Origin: Gehongia tenuis
GTDB lineage: Bacteria > Bacillota > Clostridia > Christensenellales > NSJ-53
Assembly (NCBI RefSeq): GCF_014384795.1
Contig: NZ_JACRSR010000004.1
Span: forward strand, 1 to 64,000
Direction of reading: 5' to 3'
Length of the DNA stretch: 64,000 nucleotides
Shown: positions 48,130 to 57,888 of the stretch, one piece after another
Numbering within the stretch: position 1 is the stretch's first letter
Layout of the letters: each line of letters opens with the position of its first letter
Program-made: the position numbers and the translations under genes
The notes under the pieces: generated by a model
What the model saw: only the letters and a program-made list of their open reading frames with translations
Told to the model about the DNA's origin: nothing
The model's database searches: none

Positions 48130-48722
48130 CATTTTGTCAGCGCCTGCTCAATGATGTGGTAGAGCGTAGGTTTCATGTTGTCAATGGTGTCCGGCTCTCC
48201 ATAGATGATGGATGAATAGCACACCGACCCGCAGGTGGCCACGATCACATAGATAAGCTTGAACACTTCCTCCTGGGAACGGCCCTCCATATTGCTGGTC
48301 AGCGTATCGGCCATCTCCTGAAATGCCGAATCCTCCGGGATCTGTCCCATCTGCTCCTTGACCAGCGGCCAGGAAAAATTTCGTTCAATGAGCCGCAGCA
48401 CCAATTTGTTGCGTTTGAAATATTCGATGATGTTATCCACAAAGAACAAAACGTTCTGCACAAAGTCGCCCCGGTCATTGGCCTTCACCTTTTCAAAGGC
48501 TTCCAGCAGGATATTGCGGCTGATTCTCACCACGATTTCCTTCATTACCTCATTCTTGTCCTTAAAATAAAGATAGAATGTGCCCTTGGCAACCTTGGCC
48601 TTCATAACGATTTCGTCAATGGAGGTCTTGTTGAAGCCCTTGGACATGAACAGCTCGTAGGCTGCGTTCACCAGGTTCTGCTTTTTGAGCTCCTTGCGCT
48701 GTTGTACCGAATCCAACTTCAT
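48129..48722 (-). CDS. TetR-family repressor
   Basis: 197 residues from the ATG at 48722 (GGGGGG preceding; the frame to 48833 runs through the operators). HTH region LVNAAYELFMSKGFNKTSIDEIVMKAKVAKGTFYLYFKDKNEV is a textbook TetR DNA-binding domain; the C-terminal ligand domain includes QNVLFFVDNIIEYFKRNKLVLRLIERNF. It is divergent from the RND transporter operon with three palindromic operators between them, and is therefore very likely the repressor of that operon and itself. Confidence 0.92.
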   Translation of the reverse strand: MKLDSVQQRKELKKQNLVNAAYELFMSKGFNKTSIDEIVMKAKVAKGTFYLYFKDKNEVMKEIVVRISRNILLEAFEKVKANDRGDFVQNVLFFVDNIIEYFKRNKLVLRLIERNFSWPLVKEQMGQIPEDSAFQEMADTLTSNMEGRSQEEVFKLIYVIVATCGSVCYSSIIYGEPDTIDNMKPTLYHIIEQALTK

Positions 48723-48797
48723 CCCCCCCTTGTCCTTTAAAGAATACCCGATTTTGGACCGCTTTACAAGCCTGACGGCCTCATTATAAAAAATTTC

Positions 48798-48874
48798 TGA
48801 CCAATAGTCAATATTTAATTGACTATTGGTCAATTTTTGTTTATACTACAAATGCAACAAATGACCAATGGTCA
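48798..48874. promoter_or_regulatory. Triple palindromic operator and promoter of the RND operon
   Basis: Three copies of TGAC-N5-GTCA: TGACCAATAGTCA (48798-48810), TGACTATTGGTCA (48820-48832) and TGACCAATGGTCA (48862-48874). The first two also form a 14-bp inverted repeat with a 7-base spacer. A rightward promoter TTGACT (48819-48824), 17 bases, TATACT (48842-48847) has its -35 box in the second operator, and the third covers the transcription start region. This is a typical TetR-type site layout, with an extra downstream site. Confidence 0.88.
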
Positions 48875-48895
48875 ATTTTGAAAGGAATGATTGAT

Positions 48896-50995
48896 TTGGA
48901 GCGCTTTGCCAGATTCATCGTTCACAAAAAAGCCGTGGTCCTGATCATCGCCGTGCTCTTGCTGATCCCCTCGGTGATCGGGTTCATTGGAACCTATATC
49001 AACTACGATATTTTAAGCTACCTGCCCGGGGAGCTGGAATCCATTCAGGGCGAGGACGCCTTGGAAAAGGACTTTCACATCGCCAGCACGGCCATGGTTA
49101 CCGTGGAACACATGACCGCGCCGGACGTAGTGGGGCTCAAAGAAAAGCTGGCTGCCATTAAGGGCGTGGATAAAGTCATCTGGGCGGACGATATCGCCGA
49201 TGTGACCATTCCCCACGAGATAATGCCGGAGGACATTGAGAAATTCTTTTACAGCGATGACGCCACCCTACTCATCGTGACCTTCACGGACAACAGTGCC
49301 TCCCTTGGCACCATGAACGCCATGGAGGAAATCAAAGCGGTGCTGCAAAAGAACTGCTTCCTTGGCGGTATGTCCGCCATTGTGGAGGACACCAAGGCCC
49401 TGGCGGACCGGGAAATGCCGCTGTATGTGCTCATCGCCGTGCTGCTGCTGCTGGTCGTGCTGTTTTTGGGGATGCGCTCCACGGTGGTGCCCTTCATTTT
49501 CCTTGTGGGGATCGCCTTTGCCATTTTCTATAATTTTGGCACCAATATTTTTCTCGGTCAGATCTCCTACATCACCGAGGCGCTGGCCACGGTGCTCCAG
49601 CTCGGGGTCACCATGGATTTCTCCATCTTCCTGCTGCATCGCTATGAGGAGGAGAAGGAGCGGGGATTCAAGAGCGAAGATGCCATGGTGAGCGCCATCC
49701 AGCGGACCTTCGCCTCCATCACCGGCAGTTCGCTGACCACCATCGCCAGTTTCCTGGCCATGTGCACCATGAGCCTGGCCCTGGGTGCGGACATCGGCAT
49801 TGTTATGGCCAAGGGCGTACTGCTGGGCGTCATCTGCACAGTGACGGTGCTGCCCGCGCTTTTGATGGTCTTTGACAAGGCCGTGCACAAGTACACCCAC
49901 CGCACCTTCATTCCCAAGCTCAAACGGGCCTCCCGCTTCGTGGTGAAACACTACCGGAGCATTTTGATCGCCTTCATCGTACTGGTCATTCCCTTCTGCC
50001 TGGCCCAGTCGAAAACGGACGTCTACTATACGCTGCTGGATACGCTGCCCCGGGATCTGGTCTCCATCCAAGGTACCGATAAGCTGAAGGAGACCTTCAA
50101 TATGACCACAACCCATTTTATCCTGGTGGATGACAGTCTGGACAACTATCAGGTCCGGGAGATTGCCCAGAAGGTGGAGGCATTGGATGGCGTGGAACAG
50201 ACGCTGGCCTACGAGAAATTTGTGGGCGGCGGTATTCCCGCAGAGTTCATCCCCGCCAAAATTACCGAAATCTTTCAAAATGGCGGCAGAAAGATGATCC
50301 TGGCCAACTCCAGCTTTAAAGCCGGGTCGGAGGAACAGAACCAGCAGCTTGAACAAATTCAGGATATCGTCAAGTCCTACGATCCCAGCGCTCTGGTCAC
50401 CGGCGAGGGGGCCATGACAAAAGATTTGATTGAGGTGGCCGATACCGATTTTCAGAACGTCAACCTGACCTCCATCCTGGTGGTGTTTCTCATCGTAGCC
50501 GTGGTGTTCCGTTCCATCTCCATTCCCGTGCTGCTGGTAGCGGCCATCGAATCGGCTATCATGATCAACATGGGCATCCCCTACTTCACGGGTACGGAGA
50601 TTCCCTTTATCTCCAGCATCGTGGTGGGCACTATCCAGCTGGGCGCCACCATCGATTATGCCATCCTCATGACAACCCGGTTCCGGGAGGAGCGGCAGAA
50701 GGGCCGGGATGCCAAGGCGGCCGCCCAAATTGCCGTAGAAAACTGTTCCCAGTCCATCCTCAGCAGCGGGTTGGCCTTCTTCGCCGCCACCATCGGCGTT
50801 GCGGCCATCTCCAGAATTCAGTTGATCCAAAGCCTATGCGAGATGATTTCCCGGGGCGCTCTGATCAGTATGTTCACGATCATCTTCGTGTTCCCGGCCC
50901 TGCTGATCGTCTTTTCCAGGCTCATTGAAAAAACCAGCTATCATTGGCTGACCGTCCAGAACCAAAAAGGAGCTGATTTAAATGCAAACCTGTAA
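48896..50995 (+). CDS. RND/MMPL-family membrane transporter
   Basis: About 699 residues from a TTG at 48896, chosen since AAAGGA is 9 bases upstream; ATG at 48887 or TTG at 48878 would add a few residues. Two halves, each with an extracytoplasmic loop of about 150 residues followed by five to six membrane helices (first half LYVLIAVLLLLVVLFLGMRS, ITEALATVLQLGVTMDFSIF; second half IPFISSIVVGTIQLGATIDYAIL). The GxxxD segment in the proton-relay helix is present in both. MMPL-type exporters move lipids or amphiphilic compounds. The gene overlaps the secreted-protein gene by 14 bases. Confidence 0.9.
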   Translation: MERFARFIVHKKAVVLIIAVLLLIPSVIGFIGTYINYDILSYLPGELESIQGEDALEKDFHIASTAMVTVEHMTAPDVVGLKEKLAAIKGVDKVIWADDIADVTIPHEIMPEDIEKFFYSDDATLLIVTFTDNSASLGTMNAMEEIKAVLQKNCFLGGMSAIVEDTKALADREMPLYVLIAVLLLLVVLFLGMRSTVVPFIFLVGIAFAIFYNFGTNIFLGQISYITEALATVLQLGVTMDFSIFLLHRYEEEKERGFKSEDAMVSAIQRTFASITGSSLTTIASFLAMCTMSLALGADIGIVMAKGVLLGVICTVTVLPALLMVFDKAVHKYTHRTFIPKLKRASRFVVKHYRSILIAFIVLVIPFCLAQSKTDVYYTLLDTLPRDLVSIQGTDKLKETFNMTTTHFILVDDSLDNYQVREIAQKVEALDGVEQTLAYEKFVGGGIPAEFIPAKITEIFQNGGRKMILANSSFKAGSEEQNQQLEQIQDIVKSYDPSALVTGEGAMTKDLIEVADTDFQNVNLTSILVVFLIVAVVFRSISIPVLLVAAIESAIMINMGIPYFTGTEIPFISSIVVGTIQLGATIDYAILMTTRFREERQKGRDAKAAAQIAVENCSQSILSSGLAFFAATIGVAAISRIQLIQSLCEMISRGALISMFTIIFVFPALLIVFSRLIEKTSYHWLTVQNQKGADLNANL

Positions 50996-52895
50996 AAAGA
51001 TGCTGTCCGTAATTCTCTGTGCCGCCATGCTGCTTTGGGCTTTCCCGTCAGTCCGGGCGGAGGGTGCGTCCGTCAGCAAGGATGAAAATGTGTACATCAT
51101 CCTGAACCCCGATGGATCCATCCAAAAACAGACGGACAGTGTTTGGCTGCACAGCGACAACGGGTTTGACCGCTTTGCCGACCCCAGCACTCTCTCGGAC
51201 GTGGTCAATATCAAAAGCGATGTCCAGCCGCAAGCCGTAAAGGGCGGTCTTACCTGGACCACCCAGGATCACGATCTCTACTACCAGGGTACGCCCAAGG
51301 GCACCCCACCCGTGACGATGGCAATCAGCTACACCTTAAACGGACAGCCAAAGACCGCGGAGGAGCTGCTCGGCCAAAGCGGCGAGCTGGAGATCCAAAT
51401 CAAGCTCCTGAATCACGAAAAGCAGGATAAGACGATTGCCGGTGAAACCCGCCCCATCTACACCCCTTTTGCCATGGCACTGGTCCTCGATCTGCCCGTG
51501 GACCATTTTACCAACATTGATGCCGGCGATTCAGAGATTTTAAGCGAATCCTCCCACCAGATACTCACCCTGCTGGTCTTCCCGGGGATGTCGGAAAACC
51601 TGGGGGAGCTGCTGGATTCCGAATATCTGAGCGATCTCAAAGATCTTCTTCAAGATGAATTCACCATCCGTGCCCAGGTCACCGATTTTGAGATGCCCGG
51701 CATCCTTGGCGCCGCGGCCACCGATCTTGCCGATCTCTCCGATCTCAGCGTGAGCAGCGATATGGCCAAACTGTTCAGCGGCATGGACCAGCTCCAATCC
51801 GCCAGCGGTGAGTTGGAATCGGGAACAAGTCTCCTGACCGATGCACTGAACCAGTACAAAGCGAAGATGGAGGCATTCAGGACCAAATATGCCGAGTTTG
51901 ACAGCGGCCTGAACACCGCCCTCAGCGGCGCCGATTCCCTCAAATCCGGCGCTGGCCGTCTGAAAAGCGCCGCCTCCACCCTAAAGGCCCGAGTCACCGA
52001 TGAGCTCATACCCGCCATCGAGCAGGCGGCCCCCCTGCAAAAGAAGCTGAACGATGAACTCGCCCTGCTCAAGGAGCAGCTTTCCGGGCTCCAGCTGCCC
52101 GATATGGACGGTCTGGAACTGCAGCTTTCCGGCGCACTCGGCGATGTGTGCGACGGATCCTCCGATGCCACCATCCGCATCCTTACCGGCAAATCCCTCT
52201 CCGAACTGCCGGAAGAGCAGCAGCAGCAGATTCTTGGCGCCCGCTCCCAGATCAAGTCCCAGGCCGCCGGTTCCCTCGCGCAGGCGATGGGTCAGTTGGA
52301 TCTCAGCGCCCTTGGGGCGCTCAAAAGCACTCTGACGGATATCGAAGGCTTGGCCGACGAGCTGATGGGCGGGATGAGCGGCCTCACCGCCGCGCTGTAT
52401 GACCCAAACGACGATCCCGAAAATCCTCAGACCCTGGCCGCCGCTATTTTGGCGCTTTCCCAGGGCGCCGGCGATCTGGATCAGGGCGCCGCTTCCCTTA
52501 CCCAGGGACTCCAGCAGCTGAAGGGGGCCTCCAGTGAGATTCTGAACGTGATTCGTGCCTTCGACGAGAATGCCGGCACGCTTTCGGAGAAGAGCGGTGA
52601 AATCCATCGGGGCATGAGCCAGTTCAACCGGGAGGGAATGGCTGAGCTGAATAACGGCGAACTGAGAAGTGACCTGGATACCTTGGAAGCGATTCGGAGC
52701 GAGATGGACAGTCAGGCCCAGGCCTACAGCAGTTATGCCGGAGCCCCCAGCGGCGCAGAGACCTCCGTAAAGTTTATCTTCAAGGTGGAAGGCCCCAAGG
52801 CTGCAAAGGACGCACCCACCGCTCAGGCCCCTGTTCAGAACGAACAGCCCGGGTTTTGGGAGCGCCTCAAGAATCTATTTAAAAATATTTTTTAG
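50982..52895 (+). CDS. Secreted coiled-coil protein of the RND operon
   Basis: 637 residues. Signal peptide KKMLSVILCAAMLLWAFPSVRAEG; a beta-rich N-terminal domain (ENVYIILNPDGSIQKQTDSVW, TMAISYTLNGQP); then long heptad-like regions (LQSASGELESGTSLLTDAL, GADSLKSGAGRLKSAASTL, AGDLDQGAASLTQGLQQLKGAS) similar to the extracytoplasmic part of YhgE/Pip proteins. The C-terminus WERLKNLFKNIF is amphipathic; no clear membrane anchor. Overlap with the transporter gene suggests a periplasm-side or wall-side partner of the RND pump. Confidence 0.75.
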   Translation: MQTCKKMLSVILCAAMLLWAFPSVRAEGASVSKDENVYIILNPDGSIQKQTDSVWLHSDNGFDRFADPSTLSDVVNIKSDVQPQAVKGGLTWTTQDHDLYYQGTPKGTPPVTMAISYTLNGQPKTAEELLGQSGELEIQIKLLNHEKQDKTIAGETRPIYTPFAMALVLDLPVDHFTNIDAGDSEILSESSHQILTLLVFPGMSENLGELLDSEYLSDLKDLLQDEFTIRAQVTDFEMPGILGAAATDLADLSDLSVSSDMAKLFSGMDQLQSASGELESGTSLLTDALNQYKAKMEAFRTKYAEFDSGLNTALSGADSLKSGAGRLKSAASTLKARVTDELIPAIEQAAPLQKKLNDELALLKEQLSGLQLPDMDGLELQLSGALGDVCDGSSDATIRILTGKSLSELPEEQQQQILGARSQIKSQAAGSLAQAMGQLDLSALGALKSTLTDIEGLADELMGGMSGLTAALYDPNDDPENPQTLAAAILALSQGAGDLDQGAASLTQGLQQLKGASSEILNVIRAFDENAGTLSEKSGEIHRGMSQFNREGMAELNNGELRSDLDTLEAIRSEMDSQAQAYSSYAGAPSGAETSVKFIFKVEGPKAAKDAPTAQAPVQNEQPGFWERLKNLFKNIF

Positions 52896-52918
52896 GGCGA
52901 CAGAAAGGAGTACATAAG

Positions 52919-54304
52919 ATGAAGATGAAGGAAAGTGCCGAAAAATTGATGCTGGATAAGGCCGTGGACTACGTGGTGAAGGATCCAAGAGCCCGGCTGC
53001 CCAAGCTTCTGAACAAGGTGGAGATGCTGGATCGAAAACATTTGTATCAGCGGACCTACGACAACCTGCACCGCTCCTTCGCCGACCCGGAAGACAACTG
53101 GAACCGATTCCTGTGTGATCTGGCCAGCCAGTCCGATCCCGGAATCCTTAAAAAGCTGCTGTTCAACATCGTGATCAACTCCGGCATGGCCGGCTATCCC
53201 ATTCAGATCGCCGCCAAGGAAAAGCACCGGTGCAACATACCCTGGGCCATCCTCATGGATCCCACCAGCGCCTGCAACCTTCGTTGCACCGGCTGCTGGG
53301 CCGCCGAGTACGGCCAGCAGAACAATTTATCCTATGAGGTGATGGATCGGGTCATCCGGGAGGGCAAGGAGCTTGGTGTATACATCTATATCTTCTCCGG
53401 CGGCGAGCCGCTGGTAAAAAAGGACCTGGTTCTTCAGCTTTGTGAAAACCATCCCGACTGTATCTTCCTGGCATTCACCAACGGCACCCTGGTGGATGAA
53501 AAATTTGCCGATGATCTCCTCCGCGTGGGCAACTTCATGCTGGCCTTCTCCATCGAGGGCTTTGAAGCGGAGACGGATATGCGAAGGGGTAAGGGCACCT
53601 ACCAAAAGGTGGTGGCCGCCATGAGCCTTCTGAAGGAAAAGCGGATTCCCTTTGGTTTTTCCACCTGCTATCATGCTCAAAACACGCAGGTGGTGGGCTC
53701 CGACGAATACATCGACCTCATGGTGGAGCTGGGATGCCGCTTCGGTTGGTATTTCACCTACATGCCCGTGGGCAGCGACGCTGTGCCCGAACTCATGGTA
53801 TCCCCCGAGCAGCGTGCCTACATGTATGATCGTATGCAATATTTCCGCAAGAACAAACCCATTTTTGCACTGGATTTCTGGAACGACGGGTCCTACGTGG
53901 GCGGTTGTATCGCGGGCGGCAGAAGCTACCTGCACATCAACGCCGCAGGCGATGTGGAACCCTGCGCCTTCATCCACTATTCCAATGTAAACATCAATGA
54001 CTGCAGCCTGCTGGACGCTCTGAAATCGCCCCTCTTCATGGCTTATCGGGAGCACCAGCCCTTTAATGACAATCACCTGCGGCCCTGTCCCCTGCTGGAC
54101 AATCCCGATATGCTGGTGGAAATGGTCCGCCGCTCCGGTGCCAAATCCACCGACATGGTCAGCCCGGAGGACGTGGAGGATCTGGCAAACAAGTGCCGAA
54201 ATGCCGCCAAATGCTGGGGCACCACGGCGGATATTCTCTGGGAGGACTACCTTCTGCAGCAGGAAAAACGCTATTCAGAACGTTTCCGCACAGTGATCAA
54301 ATAA
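52919..54304 (+). CDS. Radical SAM protein of the RND operon
   Basis: 461 residues; ATG at 52919 with AAAGGAG at 9 bases. A helical N-terminal region (1-110) precedes the radical SAM cluster site C119-x3-C123-x2-C126 (SACNLRCTGCWA) and the GGEP motif (IFSGGEPLV). The C-terminal part has extra cysteines (GGCIAGG, DVEPCAF, LRPCPLL, NKCRNAAKCWG), consistent with a SPASM-like auxiliary cluster. It is 23 bases behind the coiled-coil gene, so the three genes form one TetR-controlled operon. The substrate is unknown; no precursor peptide gene is seen nearby. Confidence 0.85.
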   Translation: MKMKESAEKLMLDKAVDYVVKDPRARLPKLLNKVEMLDRKHLYQRTYDNLHRSFADPEDNWNRFLCDLASQSDPGILKKLLFNIVINSGMAGYPIQIAAKEKHRCNIPWAILMDPTSACNLRCTGCWAAEYGQQNNLSYEVMDRVIREGKELGVYIYIFSGGEPLVKKDLVLQLCENHPDCIFLAFTNGTLVDEKFADDLLRVGNFMLAFSIEGFEAETDMRRGKGTYQKVVAAMSLLKEKRIPFGFSTCYHAQNTQVVGSDEYIDLMVELGCRFGWYFTYMPVGSDAVPELMVSPEQRAYMYDRMQYFRKNKPIFALDFWNDGSYVGGCIAGGRSYLHINAAGDVEPCAFIHYSNVNINDCSLLDALKSPLFMAYREHQPFNDNHLRPCPLLDNPDMLVEMVRRSGAKSTDMVSPEDVEDLANKCRNAAKCWGTTADILWEDYLLQQEKRYSERFRTVIK

Positions 54305-54312
54305 TCCTATGG

Positions 54313-54339
54313 GAACGCGGCCGCGCCGCGTTCTTTTTT
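54313..54339 (+). terminator. Terminator of the RND/radical SAM operon
   Basis: GAACGCGGC/GCCGCGTTC stem with a 3-base loop and seven T residues, 9 bases after the stop. Confidence 0.93.
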
Positions 54340-54359
54340 TGTGCCCAGCTATTCAGTGC

Positions 54360-54389
54360 TTGCGCTGTTTTGCCGCATGCCCTTATAAT
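54360..54389 (+). promoter_or_regulatory. Promoter of fhs
   Basis: TTGCGC (54360-54365), 18-base spacer, TATAAT (54384-54389), starting about 27 bases before the start codon of fhs. Confidence 0.7.
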
Positions 54390-54423
54390 GGAGTCATTAA
54401 AAGAATAGGGAGTACAGCCAGTC

Positions 54424-56085
54424 ATGACCGATATTGAGATCGCCAACGCCGCCCAGCCTCTTCCCATCGGGAGGATCGCATCCGGACTGGGCCTCACCGA
54501 GGAACAGTATGAAACCTATGGCCGCTACAAGGCCAAAGTGCGGCTTGAGACCTTGCAGGGCCGTCCCCTCCATGGCAAATTGGTGCTGGTCACCGCCATC
54601 AGCCCCACGCCGGCAGGCGAGGGAAAAACCACAGTATCCGTGGGCCTTGGGGATGCACTCACCGCCTTAGGCACGAAGGCAGTGCTGGCGCTGAGGGAGC
54701 CCTCCCTTGGCCCGGTATTCGGCATCAAGGGCGGCGCCGCAGGCGGCGGCTATGCCCAAGTGATCCCCATGGAGGATATCAACCTGCATTTTACCGGTGA
54801 TCTGCACGCCATCACCGCTGCCAACAACCTCCTTTCCGCCATGGTGGACAACCATATCAAGCAGGGCCTCGCACCGGCGATTCGACCGGGAACGGTCACT
54901 TTCCGCAGGTGCCTTGACATGAACGACCGTCAGCTGCGCCAGGTGGTCACCGGTCTCGGGGGAAAGGCCAACGGCGTCCCTGCGGAAAGCGGTTTTGATA
55001 TCACCGCTGCCAGCGAAGTGATGGCGGTGCTCTGTCTCGCCAAGGACCTAAGCGATCTCAAGACCCGCCTTTCCCGCATCGTGGTGGGCGAGAACGCGGA
55101 AGGCGGTTTTGTCACCGCCGGAGATATCGGTGCGGCGGGCGCCATGGCCGTGCTGCTGAAAGACGCCATCCATCCCAATCTGGTCCAGACACTGGAGCAC
55201 ACCCCCTGTTTCATGCATGGCGGTCCCTTCGCCAACATCGCCCACGGCTGCAACAGCGTGGCGGCCACCCGGATGGCCCTCGCCCTCGGCGATGTGGTGG
55301 TGACGGAAGCCGGTTTCGGCGCCGATCTCGGCGCAGAAAAATTCTTCGACATCAAGTGCCGGCAGGCGGGGCTCCGGCCCGACTGCGCGGTGCTGGTGGC
55401 CACCTGCCGCGCCCTTAAAATGCACGGCGGCGTGGATAAGCCGGATCTCGATCAGGAGAACGTTCCTGCCATGACCCGCGGCTTCTCCAATTTGGAAAAA
55501 CATCTGGAAAACCTCCGGGGGTTCTTTGGCCTACCGGTGGTGGTGGCTATCAATCGTTTTCCCGGCGACACGGAAGGCGAACTGGGCTGGCTGACGGAAA
55601 AGCTTGCGGCCATGGGGGTGCCTGCTGCGCTGTGCGACGTTCATCAAAAGGGTTCAAAGGGCGGTATTGCGCTGGCCCAAAAGGTACTGGATGCGCTGCG
55701 CCAGCCCGCCCACTTCGATTTTGCCTACGGCCTGGAGGATCCTCTCGGCGAAAAGATCGAAACCGTTGCCCGCCGGATCTATGGCGCCACCAAGGTCACT
55801 TTTTCGCCGGAAGCGCTGCGCACACTTCAACGATTGACCCGCCTTGGCTACGGCAGTCTTCCTATCTGTATAGCCAAGACCCAGTATTCCTTCACCGATG
55901 ATCCAAAGCGCATGGGCTGGCCGGAGAGCTTTGAAATCACTGTGCGGCAGGTTCGCCTGAGCGCCGGCGCCGGCTTTGTCGTCGCCCTCACAGGCGACAT
56001 GATGACCATGCCCGGGCTTCCCAAAAGGCCGGCCGCTTTGTCCATCGATATGGACGAGCACGGCAGGATTCAGGGCTTATTTTGA
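54424..56085 (+). CDS. fhs: Formate-tetrahydrofolate ligase
   Basis: 553 residues, the usual length. ATP-binding [57 protein letters not shown] signature region, [19 protein letters not shown], and [15 protein letters not shown] with the folate-binding segments. It makes 10-formyl-THF from formate and ATP, the entry to the methyl branch of the Wood-Ljungdahl pathway and to purine synthesis in anaerobes. Monocistronic between two terminators; ribosome binding site AGGGAG about 11 bases upstream. Confidence 0.97.
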   Translation: MTDIEIANAAQPLPIGRIASGLGLTEEQYETYGRYKAKVRLETLQGRPLHGKLVLVTAISPTPAGEGKTTVSVGLGDALTALGTKAVLALREPSLGPVFGIKGGAAGGGYAQVIPMEDINLHFTGDLHAITAANNLLSAMVDNHIKQGLAPAIRPGTVTFRRCLDMNDRQLRQVVTGLGGKANGVPAESGFDITAASEVMAVLCLAKDLSDLKTRLSRIVVGENAEGGFVTAGDIGAAGAMAVLLKDAIHPNLVQTLEHTPCFMHGGPFANIAHGCNSVAATRMALALGDVVVTEAGFGADLGAEKFFDIKCRQAGLRPDCAVLVATCRALKMHGGVDKPDLDQENVPAMTRGFSNLEKHLENLRGFFGLPVVVAINRFPGDTEGELGWLTEKLAAMGVPAALCDVHQKGSKGGIALAQKVLDALRQPAHFDFAYGLEDPLGEKIETVARRIYGATKVTFSPEALRTLQRLTRLGYGSLPICIAKTQYSFTDDPKRMGWPESFEITVRQVRLSAGAGFVVALTGDMMTMPGLPKRPAALSIDMDEHGRIQGLF

Positions 56086-56091
56086 TGTCAT

Positions 56092-56124
56092 AAAAAAACC
56101 ACCTGTTTTTGCAGGTGGTTTTTT
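56092..56124. terminator. Bidirectional terminator between fhs and leuA
   Basis: AAAACCACCTG/CAGGTGGTTTT with a TTTTTG loop and A/T runs on both sides, between convergent genes. Confidence 0.92.
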
Positions 56125-56130
56125 AGTTTC

Positions 56131-57786
56131 TTACCGATCTTCCAGCATCTTGTTGACGGCGCTGACCACGCCGCGGATGGATGACTTGGTGATGTTGGAG
56201 CTGGTACCCGCGCCAAAATAGATTTCCCCTTGAGATCCGGCAAGCTCCACATAGGTGATGGCCCGCGAACGGGAGCCTTGGGCTAAAGCGTGTTCCTGGT
56301 AATCTTTGATCTCCACCTTTTTCCCGGTGAGCCCCTCCAGTGCATTGCAGAAGGCGCTCATAAGACCGTTGCCCTCTCCGGTGACCGGAACCTCCCTGCC
56401 ATGGAACTCCATCTTGGCCATGACCTGAGCGTGATCGGTCCCGAGGGACGCCTCCTGGTAACTGATAAGGCGCAGCGGGACGTGAAGATCCACGTATTCC
56501 TTTTCAAACAGTTCATAGAGCTCCCCAGGCTGCATCTCATGGTGATCTCGATCGGAGACCCGTTTGACCACCTCACTGAACTGCTGCTGCAAGGCCTTGG
56601 GCAGGTGCAGGCCAAACTGCTGCTCCAGAATGTACGCGAGTCCGCCCTTGCCCGACTGGCTGTTGATGCGGATAATGGGCTCATAGCCATATCCCACATC
56701 GGCAGGATCAATGGGCAGGTAGGGCACCTCCCAGTAATCCTTGTCCTTCACCTTCATCATACCCTTGCGAATGGCGTCCTGATGAGAGCCGGAGAAGGCG
56801 GTAAATACCAGCTTGCCCGCATAGGGGTGGCGGGGCGGAACCCGCATGCCCAGGTACCTTTCATACATGTTCACCACATCGGGCATCCGGCTGAAATCCA
56901 GTTTCGGGTCCACGCCCTGGGCGAAAAGATTCATTGCAACGTTCATAATGTCACAGTTGCCCGTGCGCTCGCCATTGCCAAAGAGGGTGCCCTCCACCCG
57001 CTCCGCCCCGGCCAGCAGAGCCAGTTCCGTCGCGGCCACGCCCGTGCCCTGGTCATTATGGGTGTGCACACTGATGATGAGGCCATCCCGCCGGCTGAGG
57101 TTCCGGTTCATATACTCAATCTGATCGGCATAGATGTTGGGCGTGGACATCTCCACGGTGGAAGGAAGATTGATGATGGCCTTGCGATCCGCCGTGGGCT
57201 GGTAGACGTCCATCACCGCATTGCAGATCTCCACCGCATAATCCAGCTCCGTGCCGGTAAAACTCTCCGGCGAATATTCATAGATGAAGCGTTCCTCGCC
57301 ATACTTCTCGGCAAGCTCCCTCACCAGCTTGGCGCCGTCCGCCGCAAGCGCAGTGATAGCGCCCTTATCTTTACCGAAGACCACCTCCCGCTGCAGTGCG
57401 GATGTGGAGTTGTAGAGGTGAACGATGGCCTTTCTCGCCCCTTCAAGGGCTTCAAAGGTACGGGTGATGATGTGGGGCCTGGACTGGGTGAGAACCTGTA
57501 TGATCACATCGTCCGGAATGAGATTCCCTTCGATCAATGCACGGGTAAAAGCAAATTCCGTTTCGGATGCAGCTGGAAAGCCGATCTCAATCTGCTTGAA
57601 CCCGAGGGAGACCAGGAACTGAAAGAAGTCCAGCTTCTGTTCCAGATCCATGGGTGTCTCCAGCGCCTGGTTGCCATCCCGAAGGTCCACGCTGCACCAG
57701 ATGGGCGCCTCCTTGATACGCTGGCTGGGCCAGGTCCGGTCCGGGAGATCCACCGCCGGATAGGGCCGGTAACGTTGATGATTCAT
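56131..57786 (-). CDS. leuA: 2-isopropylmalate synthase (long LeuA2 type)
   Basis: 551 residues of the long LeuA class. N-terminal RYRPYPAVDLPDRTWPSQRI is typical of this type; the metal-binding DLRDGNQAL, IEIGFPAASETEF, the HxH ligands in ISVHTHNDQGTG and ERTGNCDIM form the TIM-barrel active site; the C-terminal domain (EVPVTGEGNGLMSAFCNAL) is the leucine-binding regulatory domain. It condenses 2-oxoisovalerate and acetyl-CoA. It stands alone, without leuBCD, and has a promoter and a hairpin/T-run in its leader. Confidence 0.96.
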   Translation of the reverse strand: MNHQRYRPYPAVDLPDRTWPSQRIKEAPIWCSVDLRDGNQALETPMDLEQKLDFFQFLVSLGFKQIEIGFPAASETEFAFTRALIEGNLIPDDVIIQVLTQSRPHIITRTFEALEGARKAIVHLYNSTSALQREVVFGKDKGAITALAADGAKLVRELAEKYGEERFIYEYSPESFTGTELDYAVEICNAVMDVYQPTADRKAIINLPSTVEMSTPNIYADQIEYMNRNLSRRDGLIISVHTHNDQGTGVAATELALLAGAERVEGTLFGNGERTGNCDIMNVAMNLFAQGVDPKLDFSRMPDVVNMYERYLGMRVPPRHPYAGKLVFTAFSGSHQDAIRKGMMKVKDKDYWEVPYLPIDPADVGYGYEPIIRINSQSGKGGLAYILEQQFGLHLPKALQQQFSEVVKRVSDRDHHEMQPGELYELFEKEYVDLHVPLRLISYQEASLGTDHAQVMAKMEFHGREVPVTGEGNGLMSAFCNALEGLTGKKVEIKDYQEHALAQGSRSRAITYVELAGSQGEIYFGAGTSSNITKSSIRGVVSAVNKMLEDR

Positions 57787-57859
57787 AGTTCACCCCTTCT
57801 TTTGAAAAAAGCCCCTGCCCAAGGAAAGTCCCTTTGGACAAGGGCGATGATTCGAGTGC

Positions 57860-57888
57860 AGAATAGCATAAATTTGAGGGACAGTCAA
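57860..57888 (-). promoter_or_regulatory. Promoter of leuA
   Basis: Leftward TTGACT (57888-57883), 17-base spacer, TATTCT (57865-57860), inside the 3' end of the ABC ATPase gene. The roughly 60-base leader has GTCC-AAA-GGGAC pairing and a GGGGCTTTTTTC stretch that might attenuate; no leader peptide rich in Leu is visible. Confidence 0.65.

Noticed and set aside
57787..57885. T-box or leucine leader peptide for leuA
   Set aside because: The leader is only about 60 bases, has no T-box sequence and no short frame rich in Leu codons.
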